DNA from: Chloroflexota bacterium
GTDB taxonomy: Bacteria > Chloroflexota > Chloroflexia > Chloroflexales > Roseiflexaceae
Assembly (NCBI GenBank): GCA_018969485.1
Contig: JAGWYG010000001.1
Location: 1 to 64,000, forward strand
Direction of reading: 5' to 3'
Length of the DNA stretch: 64,000 bases
Below the pieces are notes generated by a model. It made no database searches, had not been told where the DNA came from, and saw nothing but the letters and a program-made list of their open reading frames with translations. Both the position numbers and the translations under genes were made by a program. Below are positions 54,160 through 63,832 of this stretch, one piece after another; positions within the stretch are counted from its first letter, which is position 1, and every line of letters starts with the position of its first letter.

Positions 54160-55635
54160 TCATCCGAACCGCCGCCACAGTTGCTCGACGCCTCGCGCTA
54201 CGCCGCCCCGCGCAAGGAAGCTGAGTTGCTGGAACGAATCTGCGCCGAAGAACCGTCCGTGCCGCAGCCGCCATCGTGCCGACCAGGCGATGCTGCCGCG
54301 CTCGGCTCGCAATTGCCGTGCGATCCCAGGCGTCAGCGGCAAGATGTCACGACGGAGCCTGCCGGTCAGCGTCGGTGCGGCTGGCGGAATGACCATATGG
54401 CTCGCTGCGCCGATCATGTGATCAAGTGTGTGTGCCATCGCCACGACATCGCGGACGCGAACCCGCTCCGGAATGACTGCACCATCGGCGCCGATGTTGT
54501 GTTTGGCTGGATTCGGGATTGCCAGCGTGATAATATGACTACTCGTCGGAAAATGTGAGAATGCGGTGCCATTGCATGCTCCTCCGAAGAGTGTATGCTG
54601 ATGCACCAGACGAAGACGGTGAACTGCTTCGAGTGCCAGCGATTCCGCATCATTATTTTCTGTGCCGAACGAATATCCGTATGCGCAGTCAAGATCATTG
54701 ACTTTCAACATCAATCCGTTGTCTGGATGTGGTAGATGTAGCTGTAAGGCGTCATATGACTCACGCAATGAGTGTAATAAATCAGATTCTTCACGTAGTC
54801 CGAGCACCCATGTTTCATCATCAATGCGCATTTGACGTAAATCAGCCACACTAAAGTGATCATTGGTGCTTGATGATCGGCGATACGCCAATGGAATAAC
54901 CTCCATCGCTTCAAGTACCACAATCAGATGATTTGGTGTGATTTCACCAAATGGCGTTCTCTTTCGACATGCAATCATACTTGCTGACACCTCAAAGATT
55001 TCTTCGAGGAACGTAAATATGTAGATGATGTCAATATCAGCGTATCTGGTGGGATCATTTGTAACTGCTTCGAGCGAAGCGAGTTGCACGCCAGTCGCGA
55101 TGATATTGTCTGCTGAGTGCATCTGCAGCCATGTTTCATCAAGACTGAAGTCGGTGACATCCCAGAGGCCATGGCTGTCTGCTGGCACCGGTGCATCAGG
55201 TGCCAGCGTGATGATTGGCCGTTGTGCCCGATCGAGGCGGATGATCTGCCGCGTGCCGATCAGCTCGCCTGACGGAGCGAAGACCCGGATTGGCACAGGC
55301 GCCCTGGCCGTGAGATCCTGCAGGCGACTGAGGCCCAGGCTGCCGAGGGCCACGCCACTGCCCGTGCCATCGAGGACGAATGCGGGATGATCGAGGTGCG
55401 TGTCGACGATCAGCGGGCGTGCGGCGCGACCGCGTCGGATGTGCACGTACAGGGCATAGTCGTCGATGGCATAGACGCCAAACTCCGGATCGGCACTCGG
55501 CGCACTGCGTGGTTGCATTCCCAGGTCATTGAGCAACGCCACCAGATGGTGCACGGTTGGGCGATACAAGTAGGGCGCATGGGGTATTACAGCCAGCTCG
55601 CGTGCGTGATCAAAAATTCGGTCCGGACGAATCAT
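54160..55635 (-). CDS. M42-like aminopeptidase (zinc metallopeptidase)
   Basis: A 491-residue protein with the pattern of M42/M28-type aminopeptidases. Candidate metal ligands are DTHLDHP (near residue 78), the acidic pair in FTFLEEIFEV (near 210) and a late His region near GADGAVIPERV. These enzymes remove N-terminal residues from peptides. The fold is less standard than in authenticated M42 enzymes, and residues 270-330 have unusual composition, so activity is not certain. Its start overlaps the murE stop by four bases (ATGA). The middle (54.5-55.0 kb) is more AT-rich than the rest. Confidence 0.65.
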   Translation of the reverse strand: MIRPDRIFDHARELAVIPHAPYLYRPTVHHLVALLNDLGMQPRSAPSADPEFGVYAIDDYALYVHIRRGRAARPLIVDTHLDHPAFVLDGTGSGVALGSLGLSRLQDLTARAPVPIRVFAPSGELIGTRQIIRLDRAQRPIITLAPDAPVPADSHGLWDVTDFSLDETWLQMHSADNIIATGVQLASLEAVTNDPTRYADIDIIYIFTFLEEIFEVSASMIACRKRTPFGEITPNHLIVVLEAMEVIPLAYRRSSSTNDHFSVADLRQMRIDDETWVLGLREESDLLHSLRESYDALQLHLPHPDNGLMLKVNDLDCAYGYSFGTENNDAESLALEAVHRLRLVHQHTLFGGACNGTAFSHFPTSSHIITLAIPNPAKHNIGADGAVIPERVRVRDVVAMAHTLDHMIGAASHMVIPPAAPTLTGRLRRDILPLTPGIARQLRAERGSIAWSARWRLRHGRFFGADSFQQLSFLARGGVARGVEQLWRRFG

Positions 55636-57158
55636 ACCGGTGGCTCCCCTGCAGTATAGTGCGTCGTCACCGCACGGGTGACGACCTCGAATTCATCCCA
55701 TGCATGCTCACGACCGGCGATGGCGAGTGAACGCTCGTGCCCCTTGCCGGCGACAATGACCACGTCGCCCTCACGAGCCAGCGCGATGCCTCGGCCGATG
55801 CCGGTGGCACGATCACGCTCGCACCAGACATCGCGCCCCTCGACCCGGCCGGCTGCGATGCATCCCGCAATGATAGGCTGCATGATCTCGCCGACGTCCT
55901 GCTCGTACCAGTCGACTGCGGTGATGACGACCAGATCGGCCAGATGACCGGCAATCTCGCCCATCATCGTGCGCTTGCCCGGATCGCGTGGCCCGCCTGA
56001 CAGCCCGAAGACGATGATCACGCGACCGGTGCTGATCTTCCGCGCCGTCCGCAAGACATGCTCGAGCGCCGCCGGCGTGTGTGCGTAATCGACGTAGACG
56101 GCGAATGGTGCCCGGAGTGCAACACGCGTCATGCGTGCCGCAACGGTCAGGACGCTGCCAAGGCCGCGTGCAATCACATCGAGGTCGATGCCATGAGCGA
56201 TCCCGACAGCGGCGGCTGCCAGTGCATTGGCGACGTTGTGTTCGCCAATCAATGCAAGGTTGACACGCACCTGACCGATTGGAGAAATCAACATGAACTC
56301 AGTCGAATCGAGGGAATACGTCAGATCATCTGCATATACCGATGACTGGCTGCTCATCCCATAATCGATCCGAGTATCGGCATCGATCGATAAGAATATT
56401 GGAAATGCTGGATCTCCACGATTGATGACGCTAATTTTAGGAATATCTGGTTTCTTGACAGGATCTTCGCGCAATGCATGAAATAGCCGTGCTTTTGCAT
56501 CACGATACGCTTCATAACTACCATGATAGTCGAGATGCTCGCGCGTAATGTTCGTCAATACTGCAGTATCATACCCACATCCCCATACGCGTCGTTGATC
56601 GAGCCCATGCGAGGTGGTTTCAATGACGGCAATCTCGATTCCTTGATCGACCATCTGGCGCAGGAAGCGTTGGATATCGACGGCACCAGGCGTGGTGACA
56701 TGGGTTCCAATATCACTGAATGCGCCGTCGATGGTCGCACCGATCGTCGTAATCAGGCCGACGCGATACCCGGCTGCGACGAAGATGGCCTGAATGAGGG
56801 TCGATGTCGTTGTTTTTCCATCGGTGCCAGTGACGCCAATGACCCGCAGGTGTCGTGCCGGCATGTCATGAAATGCGGCGGCGGCCATCGCCAGGGCGGC
56901 GCGTGGATGCTCGACGACGATGTACGGTATGCTGGCCGGCCAGGACGGATCAGCCTGATGGCAGATGACCGCGGCAGCCCCGCGGGCGACGGCATCGGGC
57001 ACGAATCGGTGGCCGTCGGTGGCCCCGCCGGCGACGGCGACGAACAGGGCGCCCGGAGTGACGAGGCGTGAATCGCTGATGATCGCCGTGATGGGCACGT
57101 CGGCCGGGTTGATGACGGTAGCGGCATCAAGCGCCGCGATGATCTGTTGCAGGTGCAT
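55632..57158 (-). CDS. murE: MurE-type Mur ligase (UDP-MurNAc-tripeptide synthetase), non-DAP motif
   Basis: A 508-residue Mur ligase that adds the third residue of the peptidoglycan stem peptide. It has the ATP loop GVTGTDGKTTTSTLIQAIF (near residue 106), VTTPGAVDIQRFLRQM, TNITREHLDYHGSYEAY, the carbamylated-lysine region KARLFHAL and DYAHTPAALEHVL. In the position of the DAP-specific DNPR, which follows RGKR-like motifs, this protein reads TAVDWYEQDVG after DPGKRTMMG. That argues against diaminopimelate and is compatible with L-ornithine or L-lysine. ATG 57158 was chosen over a TTG at 57173. A -10-like TATACT lies at 57196-57191 on the minus strand. Confidence 0.9.
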   Translation of the reverse strand: MHLQQIIAALDAATVINPADVPITAIISDSRLVTPGALFVAVAGGATDGHRFVPDAVARGAAAVICHQADPSWPASIPYIVVEHPRAALAMAAAAFHDMPARHLRVIGVTGTDGKTTTSTLIQAIFVAAGYRVGLITTIGATIDGAFSDIGTHVTTPGAVDIQRFLRQMVDQGIEIAVIETTSHGLDQRRVWGCGYDTAVLTNITREHLDYHGSYEAYRDAKARLFHALREDPVKKPDIPKISVINRGDPAFPIFLSIDADTRIDYGMSSQSSVYADDLTYSLDSTEFMLISPIGQVRVNLALIGEHNVANALAAAAVGIAHGIDLDVIARGLGSVLTVAARMTRVALRAPFAVYVDYAHTPAALEHVLRTARKISTGRVIIVFGLSGGPRDPGKRTMMGEIAGHLADLVVITAVDWYEQDVGEIMQPIIAGCIAAGRVEGRDVWCERDRATGIGRGIALAREGDVVIVAGKGHERSLAIAGREHAWDEFEVVTRAVTTHYTAGEPPV

Positions 57159-57573
57159 GACAGTACTCGCCAATCAGATACGATGCTCGCAGTATAGCCG
57201 AAGCCCGGCATGTGGTGTGCCGGCGGATGCCATGAACCAGGCGAGCACGGCGGCATAGCCGGCCGATGGGGTTCGCGCTGGCCATCGCCCATTTGTGCCA
57301 CGATCCACACACCGCACCCGGTCGCATGGCAACGCGTCGGCAAGCACCAGCAGAATCCGATAGGTACTAGTGAGTTATGGCCACATGGATGCATAAACTC
57401 ATGACGAAACCCCCTTTACGGAGCGCGCATCATGCGGTACACTGGCAGGACATCGCGATGGACAGCAGACGAAGGTTCGATTTGCGGCGCGCGCGTCGCG
57501 GCGGGGTGCATGATGCCCACCGTTGAGCGATGGTGGAAATGTTTGGCCACACGACAAGGAGCGAGGCACAAGC
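57159..57573. other. Intergenic stretch upstream of murE
   Basis: 415 bases between divergent murE and a small plus-strand gene. It holds the likely murE -10 (57191-57196, minus) and otherwise nothing recognisable. Confidence 0.45.
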
Positions 57574-57861
57574 ATGGAACGACCGACTCGGCCCGGCGAT
57601 CATCACGATGATGCAACGTCCTCACCGCCTCCTCCGGAGCACGCGGCTCCGGACACACCTGCTGACGAGGAGCCCGGCGTCATCGCCGAGGCGAGCGCCG
57701 GGTATGCCCCGGCGGACATGATCGCCGTCGCCCGTGACACCATCGAGCAGCTTCAGAGCCATCTGGTGTACGTGTACGAGCGGTTTCCGACGCGGCGGCT
57801 GAAGCAAGGTATCCTGATCACACGGCATCTGCTGCGCGGTGTGCGCGGCCGCAGCCGGTAG
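57574..57861 (+). CDS. Small hypothetical protein
   Basis: A 95-residue protein with a charged, Pro-rich N-terminus (PTRPGDHHDDATSSPPPPEH) and a helical C-terminus (PADMIAVARDTIEQLQSHL, then KQGILITRHLLRG). No signal peptide, membrane segment or known domain is visible. The ribosome-binding site AAGGAGCGAGG precedes ATG 57574, which makes it more credible than other short frames. Function unknown. Confidence 0.55.
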   Translation: MERPTRPGDHHDDATSSPPPPEHAAPDTPADEEPGVIAEASAGYAPADMIAVARDTIEQLQSHLVYVYERFPTRRLKQGILITRHLLRGVRGRSR

Positions 57862-58092
57862 CGGCCCGGCGGTGGCGCGACCGGGATTACGCCCGGTGGT
57901 GCCACCGCTCGTGACGATGCGCAGCCTGGTGACATCTGGCCACCGGGATGCGGGTGCCGCCTTGCCCTGATCGGGCCGGTGGCATGCGCGGCGACGCCGC
58001 GACAATCTGTAGCAGACCTCATGATCTGCGGTCAGTCATTGAGCTCACGAGCGAGCCAATGGCTGGCCGCGTTTGTGTTATGGGGATTGGAG

Positions 58093-59187
58093 ATGGATCA
58101 CGAACGCAGGGCACTCAGCCTGCTCGTTCCGGCCATGTGGCTGGATCTGCATCGATCAGACGGCGTTGAGCTACAGCGCGCCGCGGTCGTGCGCTGGATC
58201 GCCGCCGGCGAGCAGTGCCTGGCACGCACGCAGCCGTCGCCGCCACGCGCGGCCCGCAGCATGGCGGCTCTCGCGGTGGCGATCAGCGACAGCATGGAGC
58301 GCGGCCAACCGGTGGCAGCACTCGATGCGCGTGTCGCACAGCTGCTCCCGACGCTCTTTCCGCTCGCCGTCGTGCCGGGCATGGCGGCGGTGCCCGACGG
58401 CATTGCGCTCACTGCCCACCTCCCCAGCCCGTTTCACGCCGATGGCGCGGATCGGGCGGCACCCCGCGAATCGCTTGAGACACACGGCTCCTCCGCTGCT
58501 GATGGATGGCAGCCGACGCCACATCTGTTCGCGGCCGGCGAGGAACCCGACTGGGGGCATGTCCAACCGCAGGTGCTGCCGCATGCCAGCACCTGCCGTG
58601 CCCAGGCGCCGCCGGCGTGGTCAAGCATGGCATTTGCATCGATCCGGGCGGCATTCCTGCAGGCCCAGCCCACGACCGCCGGGCAGCGGCTGAGCGCCTG
58701 GCGCTGGAACCTCGCCGCACGGAGCGGTGGCGTGATCGGCTACTGGTTTCGCGTCGGTCGCATCCTGCTCGGGTCGGCACATATCCCGGCCACCAGGCTC
58801 GCTCGTGCCCTCGCCATCCTTGGCATCGCCCTGCATGATGCCTGCATTGCCTGCTGGGAGAGCAAATATCACTATCGGCTGTTGCGTCCGATCCAGTGGA
58901 TGCAGCGCGACATGCCGCACTGGTGGCCGGTCATCACGACGCCGGCACACCCCGCATACCCCTCGGCACATGCAGTCCTCGCGGGCGCTGCCAGCGCCGT
59001 GCTCGGGGCGCTGATGCCAGCAGCGCGCCGCGACCTTCGGTGGGTTGCCGGGCAGATCGCCAGCGCCCGCGTCGCCGCAGGCGTCCACTGGCCAATCGAT
59101 GGGACTGCCGGGCTGGCGATGGGCCAGCAGGTTGCGGCGCGGGTACTCGCCCACACTCACGTGGCGCGGCGGCTGGAGGCCCGATGA
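58093..59187 (+). CDS. Vanadium-dependent haloperoxidase/PAP2-like phosphatase family protein
   Basis: A 364-residue protein with the acid-phosphatase/haloperoxidase fold. The three vanadate/phosphate motifs are visible: KYHYRLLRP (near residue 258), HPAYPSAHAVL (near 288) and SARVAAGVHWPIDGTAG (near 324), which supply the Lys/Arg, Ser/His and Arg/His ligands. No signal peptide is obvious. The start is uncertain: ATG 58093 has GGGGATTGGAG upstream, but the frame is open to 57979. It overlaps the surface-protein gene by four bases, tying it to that operon. Whether it is a phosphatase or a haloperoxidase cannot be read from sequence. Confidence 0.75.
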   Translation: MDHERRALSLLVPAMWLDLHRSDGVELQRAAVVRWIAAGEQCLARTQPSPPRAARSMAALAVAISDSMERGQPVAALDARVAQLLPTLFPLAVVPGMAAVPDGIALTAHLPSPFHADGADRAAPRESLETHGSSAADGWQPTPHLFAAGEEPDWGHVQPQVLPHASTCRAQAPPAWSSMAFASIRAAFLQAQPTTAGQRLSAWRWNLAARSGGVIGYWFRVGRILLGSAHIPATRLARALAILGIALHDACIACWESKYHYRLLRPIQWMQRDMPHWWPVITTPAHPAYPSAHAVLAGAASAVLGALMPAARRDLRWVAGQIASARVAAGVHWPIDGTAGLAMGQQVAARVLAHTHVARRLEAR

Positions 59188-62100
59188 CGAACCGGCTGCT
59201 GATGCTCATGCTGCTCGTGGCCGTCGGCGTGCTGGGGAGTGCTGACAGGACCATGGCGCAGATCGATCATGATCAGCCAGGCCGATCGCATGCCAGTCTC
59301 GTCGCCTGCCTGCGCGCCGGTGCCGATCTGGCATTGCCGGCCGAGGCGGCACCGCGACTGGCAGCGGCCTGCTTCGCCAGTGCCTGGGACATCACGGCCT
59401 ATGGTCAGGCGGGTGGTGGCCCGTTGGCTGGCGACGCGCCGGGGAGCGATCCGGCGATCATCACGCTGGGCGACGGCAAGCCCGACGCCGCCGGCAGCGA
59501 ACCGGGGCACGTCACCCTCGCCTCGCTGGCGCAGGTGGGCGCCGTGTATGGCCTTGCCTTCAGCAGCGGCGGCAATCCCTCGGCAACCGCCAGCGCCAAT
59601 GGCGTCCAGGCGATGACTACCCCACGTGAGCCGCGACTGTTCAGCGCAGCATTCAGCCGCCGGCTCACGCGCTTCGGCCCGGGTGGTCCGGGTGCGATCT
59701 ACGCCACCAGCCTGAGCACCGGCGCCCACGGCATCTTCGTGATGATCCCGGCGGTCGTTCCCGGGCCGGCGACCGCCGTGACGATTGCCGGCACCGCCAC
59801 AGTGCCTGGCGATGGCAGCGCGACCGCGTATGCCAATCGGCTGCCGTTCAGTGCGACGATGGGCGGAATCCATCGCATCCGGGGCGATGTCGAACTCGAG
59901 CGGCTGGCATCGCGCACCGGCCTCGGCGATCTCGATATCGACGCGCAGGAACGCTTCCTCTATGTCGTGAACCTCGCCCAGCGGCGCGTCTACCGGATCG
60001 ATTCGTGGGCCGCACAGCCACAGGCGTCGCTGACGCTGCTGCCCGATCTGGTGACCGCCCTGCGTCCATGCAGCACCCAGGGTAGCGCGACATACCGGCC
60101 GTTCGGCCTGCATGTCACCAGCGGGTATGTCTATCTCGGGGGTGTCTGCAGCGACGAGTTCGATGGTGGTGGCGATCGCGCCGACGTGGCGTTGCGTGTC
60201 GATCGCTGGAATCTCGCCGCACAGCGCTGGGAGCCACTCATCCAGGCGCCGTTGGTGAACTACGTCGCACAACGCGGCATCATCCCCGGCGAGCGCCCAT
60301 ACGCCCTGGCGTGGCAGGCCTGGCGCGATGCCATTCCCACCGACGCCTACCTGCGCCCGTTTCCGGCACCGCTGGTCGCTGATCTGGCCCTTGATGACCG
60401 CGGCATGCTCTTCATCGGCATGCGTGATCGCATCGCCGACATGGCAGGGCCGCCCGGCATGCCGGTGAGTGCCGCCCGGGGGTATGGCGACCTGATGATC
60501 GCCACGCCGCTGGCGACCGGCGGCTGGGCGCCGCCGACGACGGGCAGTGATCCCACTGGCGATGACGGCATGCCGGGTGGTGCCGACGGCGCGCGCCACA
60601 ACGAGGCGCTGTGGGGCGGTCTGGCCTGGATTCCCGGGCGGCACGACGGCATGCCGGGCGGCGAGATTGCAGTGACCGGATTGACGCCCTATCGGACGAA
60701 CAGCGCCGGAGTCTTCTGGTACGACGCCGGCCGGGGCAGCGCGACAGCACGCGAGGAGATCTACCACGAAAGCCGCCGTGCGACGTTCAGCAAGGTCAGC
60801 GGACTGGGTGATCTGGAACTGCTGTGCGCCTGGGCGGCGCTCGGCGACCGGGTGTGGCGTGATCTCGATGGTGATGGCCTGCAGGACGCTGGCGAGCCCG
60901 GCATCGATGGCGTTCGCGTCTCGCTCTACCACGCCAGCGACACGTCGTTCAGCACGCCGCTGGCGACCGTCACGACGGGCGATGCGGATGGGGATGGCGT
61001 CGGCGGCGAATATCGCTTCTACGTCGAGCCGTTCCGCACGTATCGTGTGCGCCTCGATCCAGCCCAGTTCGCACCTGGCGGCGTGCTGCGCGACTGGTTC
61101 GTCACGTCGCCTGATCGTGGCGCCAGCGATCTGCTCGACAGCGATGCCGACCAGATCAGCCGAGCGATGCTGATACCGGGCGTTGTGCGCGAGACGGTCG
61201 ATCGGTCGTTCGATGTCGGGCTGGCGCCGCTGAGCCTGGCGAGCGGGTATGTCGGCGATCGTGTCTGGTTGGATGCTGATGGTGATGGCCTGCAGGACAC
61301 CGGTGAAGCCGGAGTGGCGCAGATCACCGCAGAGCTATCGGCCTGCCAGGACAGCGTGCCATCGGCGGATTGTCGCCAGTGGCTCGCGTACGCACCCCAG
61401 GGCGGCGCTGCCCGTGGTGCGACCGGCACCACCGGGGCGTATCTGTTCAGCCGCCTGCCGCCCAACTTCTATCGGGTCATGTTCATGCCACCTGCCACGT
61501 ACCTGGCGACACGGCGTGGCGCCGGCGACCCTGCACGCGACAGCGACGCCGATTCCACCACCGGATGGCGCACTGCTCCCGTCCGTGTCGACTCACCCGG
61601 CGGAACGCTGCATCATGATCTGGGATTATTGCCCGCGACTGCGAATGTCCAGCTGACCATGCAGGGTGCCGCGATGACGGCGCTGACCACCACGACGACC
61701 TACGTGCTCGCGTATGGCGTCAGCCCCGGCCCGGTCGGCGCTGCCGGGGTCAGCATCGCCCTGACGATTCCGGGCGGCATGCGCTTCGTCACCGCGACAC
61801 CATCGCCGAACGTCAGCGGATCGACGCTGCGCTGGAATCTTGCCAACGTCGCCGCTGGCACGAGCGGGCAGATTCAGCTGGTGTTGCAGGCGACACAGCT
61901 GGGCGATCAGGTGGTCGGCGCGCGAATCAGCACTACGACGCCGGGTGATCGCCCCGATGACAATGCTGCCAGCGTGACGACGCGGGTGGTGCGCCCCAAT
62001 GCGCGGATCGTGCTGACTGGCCCCACGACGGCCGCAGCCGGAGCGCGCGTGACGTATCAGGCAACGGTCACCAATCTGGCCGATTCGGAGGTGCCAGCGG

Positions 62101-63383
62101 CTGCACTCGCAGCTGCCGATGGGGTCATCGCCGAGCTCACGCTGCCGACCGGACTCGATGCGCCGACGCCGAGCCCGCAGGCGACGATCAGCGGACGGAC
62201 GGTGCGCTGGAACCTGGGCACGCTCACGCCTGGCGCGAGCCGCACGCTGACGCTCCAGGTCAGCGTCACGAGTGTCGCGCCGGTGCCGGGCGCGCTGTGG
62301 CTATCGTCGCGGATCACGACGACCTCGCCGGCAGATGATCCGGACGACAACCAGGATGAGTTCCTCACGACCGTGAATGCGCCGGCACTTCGGGTGACCA
62401 TCAGCGATGCACCGGATCCGGTGGCTGAGCTTGGCCGGCTGCGCTATACCGTCATCGTACGCAATACCGGCAGCGCAGCGGCGCAGTCGAGCACCCTCAG
62501 CGTGCGATTGCCCGCGGCCATGCGCTATCGTACGGCCACACCGCCGCCGGGAACCGTCGCGGGTCAGCTCGTCAGTTGGCCGCTCGGCACCGTCGCGGCG
62601 GGTGGGCAGCTCACCGTGGTCGTCGAGACACAGCTCGAACGCGGGGCGTCCAGCCCGGTGAGCACCACTGCGCAGGTGGCGACCGGCACACCCGGTGACG
62701 ACCCTCGCGATAACCTTGCAAGCGCGACCAGCCGGATCGTCCCGGTACCGTTGCCGGTGATCGACGAACGCACGACGACGCTGGTGGTGCACTCGGCGCT
62801 GGATCCCCAGAGTGGTGGCAGCCATGCCACTGATGCGGTCTACCCCGTCAGCGGAACGCGCTTCGCCTGGCCGCTCGGCGAGGTGCTCGATCTCAGCGCG
62901 ATGCTGGCGGTCGATGCCGTACCACTCGTCGGTGAGGCTGCATCGCTGTACACCCAGCAGCCATCGCTCGTAGCATGGAGCCTCATCGGTGTTGAACGCG
63001 ATGGACAACGATGGAACGCTGGCATGACCGACAGCGCGGGACGCTCGGGATGTCGCGAGCGCGATCGTGCCGCCATCGAACTGCTACCCGGATGTGTCTT
63101 TCGCTATGTCGCCGGCGGCTCACTCACCGCACCCCAGCCGCCGGTCGAGTCCGCCATGGCCCGCCAGGCACATCTGCTGTTCATGCCGGCAGCGGCACCA
63201 GCGGCGCATCGCGATGCAGTCATGCTCACCGCGACACCAGCCACGTCGGTAGTCGTGATTATACGCACCCATGTGCGTATTGATGTCCTGAACCGCCCCG
63301 ATGCGGTGCTGGTATGGCAGGTCGATGACATCGATGAGCATCGCATCACGATTCGCCTGTTTGATCCACGGAGTGTGCGATGA
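59184..63383 (+). CDS. Large exported surface protein with SdrD_B and DUF11 repeats
   Basis: A 1399-residue protein with a signal peptide (MTNRLLMLMLLVAVGVLGSA). Residues about 30-550 form a unique beta-rich region. Two SdrD_B-type domains follow, each starting LGDRVW or VGDRVW and carrying a calcium-loop-like DLDGDGLQD or DADGDGLQD (near 553 and 691). From about 815 come three DUF11-like repeats, shown by the recurring LRWNLANVAAGTSGQ, VRWNLGTLTPGASR and VSWPLGTVAAGGQ pattern and by TPGDRPDDN, SPADDPDDN and TPGDDPRDN. No LPXTG or membrane anchor is seen. It overlaps the genes on both sides by ATGA, so the three are co-translated. Likely an adhesin or S-layer-like protein, exported by inference. 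Confidence 0.85.
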   Translation: MTNRLLMLMLLVAVGVLGSADRTMAQIDHDQPGRSHASLVACLRAGADLALPAEAAPRLAAACFASAWDITAYGQAGGGPLAGDAPGSDPAIITLGDGKPDAAGSEPGHVTLASLAQVGAVYGLAFSSGGNPSATASANGVQAMTTPREPRLFSAAFSRRLTRFGPGGPGAIYATSLSTGAHGIFVMIPAVVPGPATAVTIAGTATVPGDGSATAYANRLPFSATMGGIHRIRGDVELERLASRTGLGDLDIDAQERFLYVVNLAQRRVYRIDSWAAQPQASLTLLPDLVTALRPCSTQGSATYRPFGLHVTSGYVYLGGVCSDEFDGGGDRADVALRVDRWNLAAQRWEPLIQAPLVNYVAQRGIIPGERPYALAWQAWRDAIPTDAYLRPFPAPLVADLALDDRGMLFIGMRDRIADMAGPPGMPVSAARGYGDLMIATPLATGGWAPPTTGSDPTGDDGMPGGADGARHNEALWGGLAWIPGRHDGMPGGEIAVTGLTPYRTNSAGVFWYDAGRGSATAREEIYHESRRATFSKVSGLGDLELLCAWAALGDRVWRDLDGDGLQDAGEPGIDGVRVSLYHASDTSFSTPLATVTTGDADGDGVGGEYRFYVEPFRTYRVRLDPAQFAPGGVLRDWFVTSPDRGASDLLDSDADQISRAMLIPGVVRETVDRSFDVGLAPLSLASGYVGDRVWLDADGDGLQDTGEAGVAQITAELSACQDSVPSADCRQWLAYAPQGGAARGATGTTGAYLFSRLPPNFYRVMFMPPATYLATRRGAGDPARDSDADSTTGWRTAPVRVDSPGGTLHHDLGLLPATANVQLTMQGAAMTALTTTTTYVLAYGVSPGPVGAAGVSIALTIPGGMRFVTATPSPNVSGSTLRWNLANVAAGTSGQIQLVLQATQLGDQVVGARISTTTPGDRPDDNAASVTTRVVRPNARIVLTGPTTAAAGARVTYQATVTNLADSEVPAAALAAADGVIAELTLPTGLDAPTPSPQATISGRTVRWNLGTLTPGASRTLTLQVSVTSVAPVPGALWLSSRITTTSPADDPDDNQDEFLTTVNAPALRVTISDAPDPVAELGRLRYTVIVRNTGSAAAQSSTLSVRLPAAMRYRTATPPPGTVAGQLVSWPLGTVAAGGQLTVVVETQLERGASSPVSTTAQVATGTPGDDPRDNLASATSRIVPVPLPVIDERTTTLVVHSALDPQSGGSHATDAVYPVSGTRFAWPLGEVLDLSAMLAVDAVPLVGEAASLYTQQPSLVAWSLIGVERDGQRWNAGMTDSAGRSGCRERDRAAIELLPGCVFRYVAGGSLTAPQPPVESAMARQAHLLFMPAAAPAAHRDAVMLTATPATSVVVIIRTHVRIDVLNRPDAVLVWQVDDIDEHRITIRLFDPRSVR

Positions 63384-63793
63384 CACGAAGGCAATCGCGG
63401 GGACAGGCGCTCGTCGAGATGGCACTGATGCTTCCGGTACTCCTGATCCTCATACTCGGAACGGTCTGCGCGATGCAGTTGCTGCTGACACAGCTGGTGG
63501 TCTTCCAGGCGACGCGCATCGCGGCCCATCAGGCGGCGCTTGTCGGTGGCGACGATGGTCCAGCCGGCACCGTCAGATCAGTTGCTGCTGATGTGTTGAA
63601 CAATGGCGTGGGAACACGTGCTGATCGCGCAACCGTGACCGTTACATGCAGCGCTCGGCCATGTCGTCGATATAGCCTGATTACTGTGCGAATTGACTAT
63701 CGCGATGCATTTTGGGTGCCAATTGAGCCATTTGTTGCACTATCGCTCCGTGCTCAAGTGATTCGTATCGTCGAGCGCGATGCCCGGTCATAA
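63380..63793 (+). CDS. TadE-like pilus/secretion protein
   Basis: A 137-residue TadE-family protein. It has the hallmark N-terminus RGQALVEMALMLPVLLILILG, with the signal QALVE and a single helix, then an extracytoplasmic domain with two cysteines (CSARPC). TadE-like pseudopilins belong to the Tad/Flp tight-adherence system. The start overlaps the surface-protein stop by four bases. No other tad gene (ATPase TadA, TadB/C) is seen before the window ends. Confidence 0.85.
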   Translation: MTRRQSRGQALVEMALMLPVLLILILGTVCAMQLLLTQLVVFQATRIAAHQAALVGGDDGPAGTVRSVAADVLNNGVGTRADRATVTVTCSARPCRRYSLITVRIDYRDAFWVPIEPFVALSLRAQVIRIVERDARS

Positions 63794-63832
63794 TGCTGAT
63801 TACTGCAATGATTGGCTGCGTCAAAACACAAG

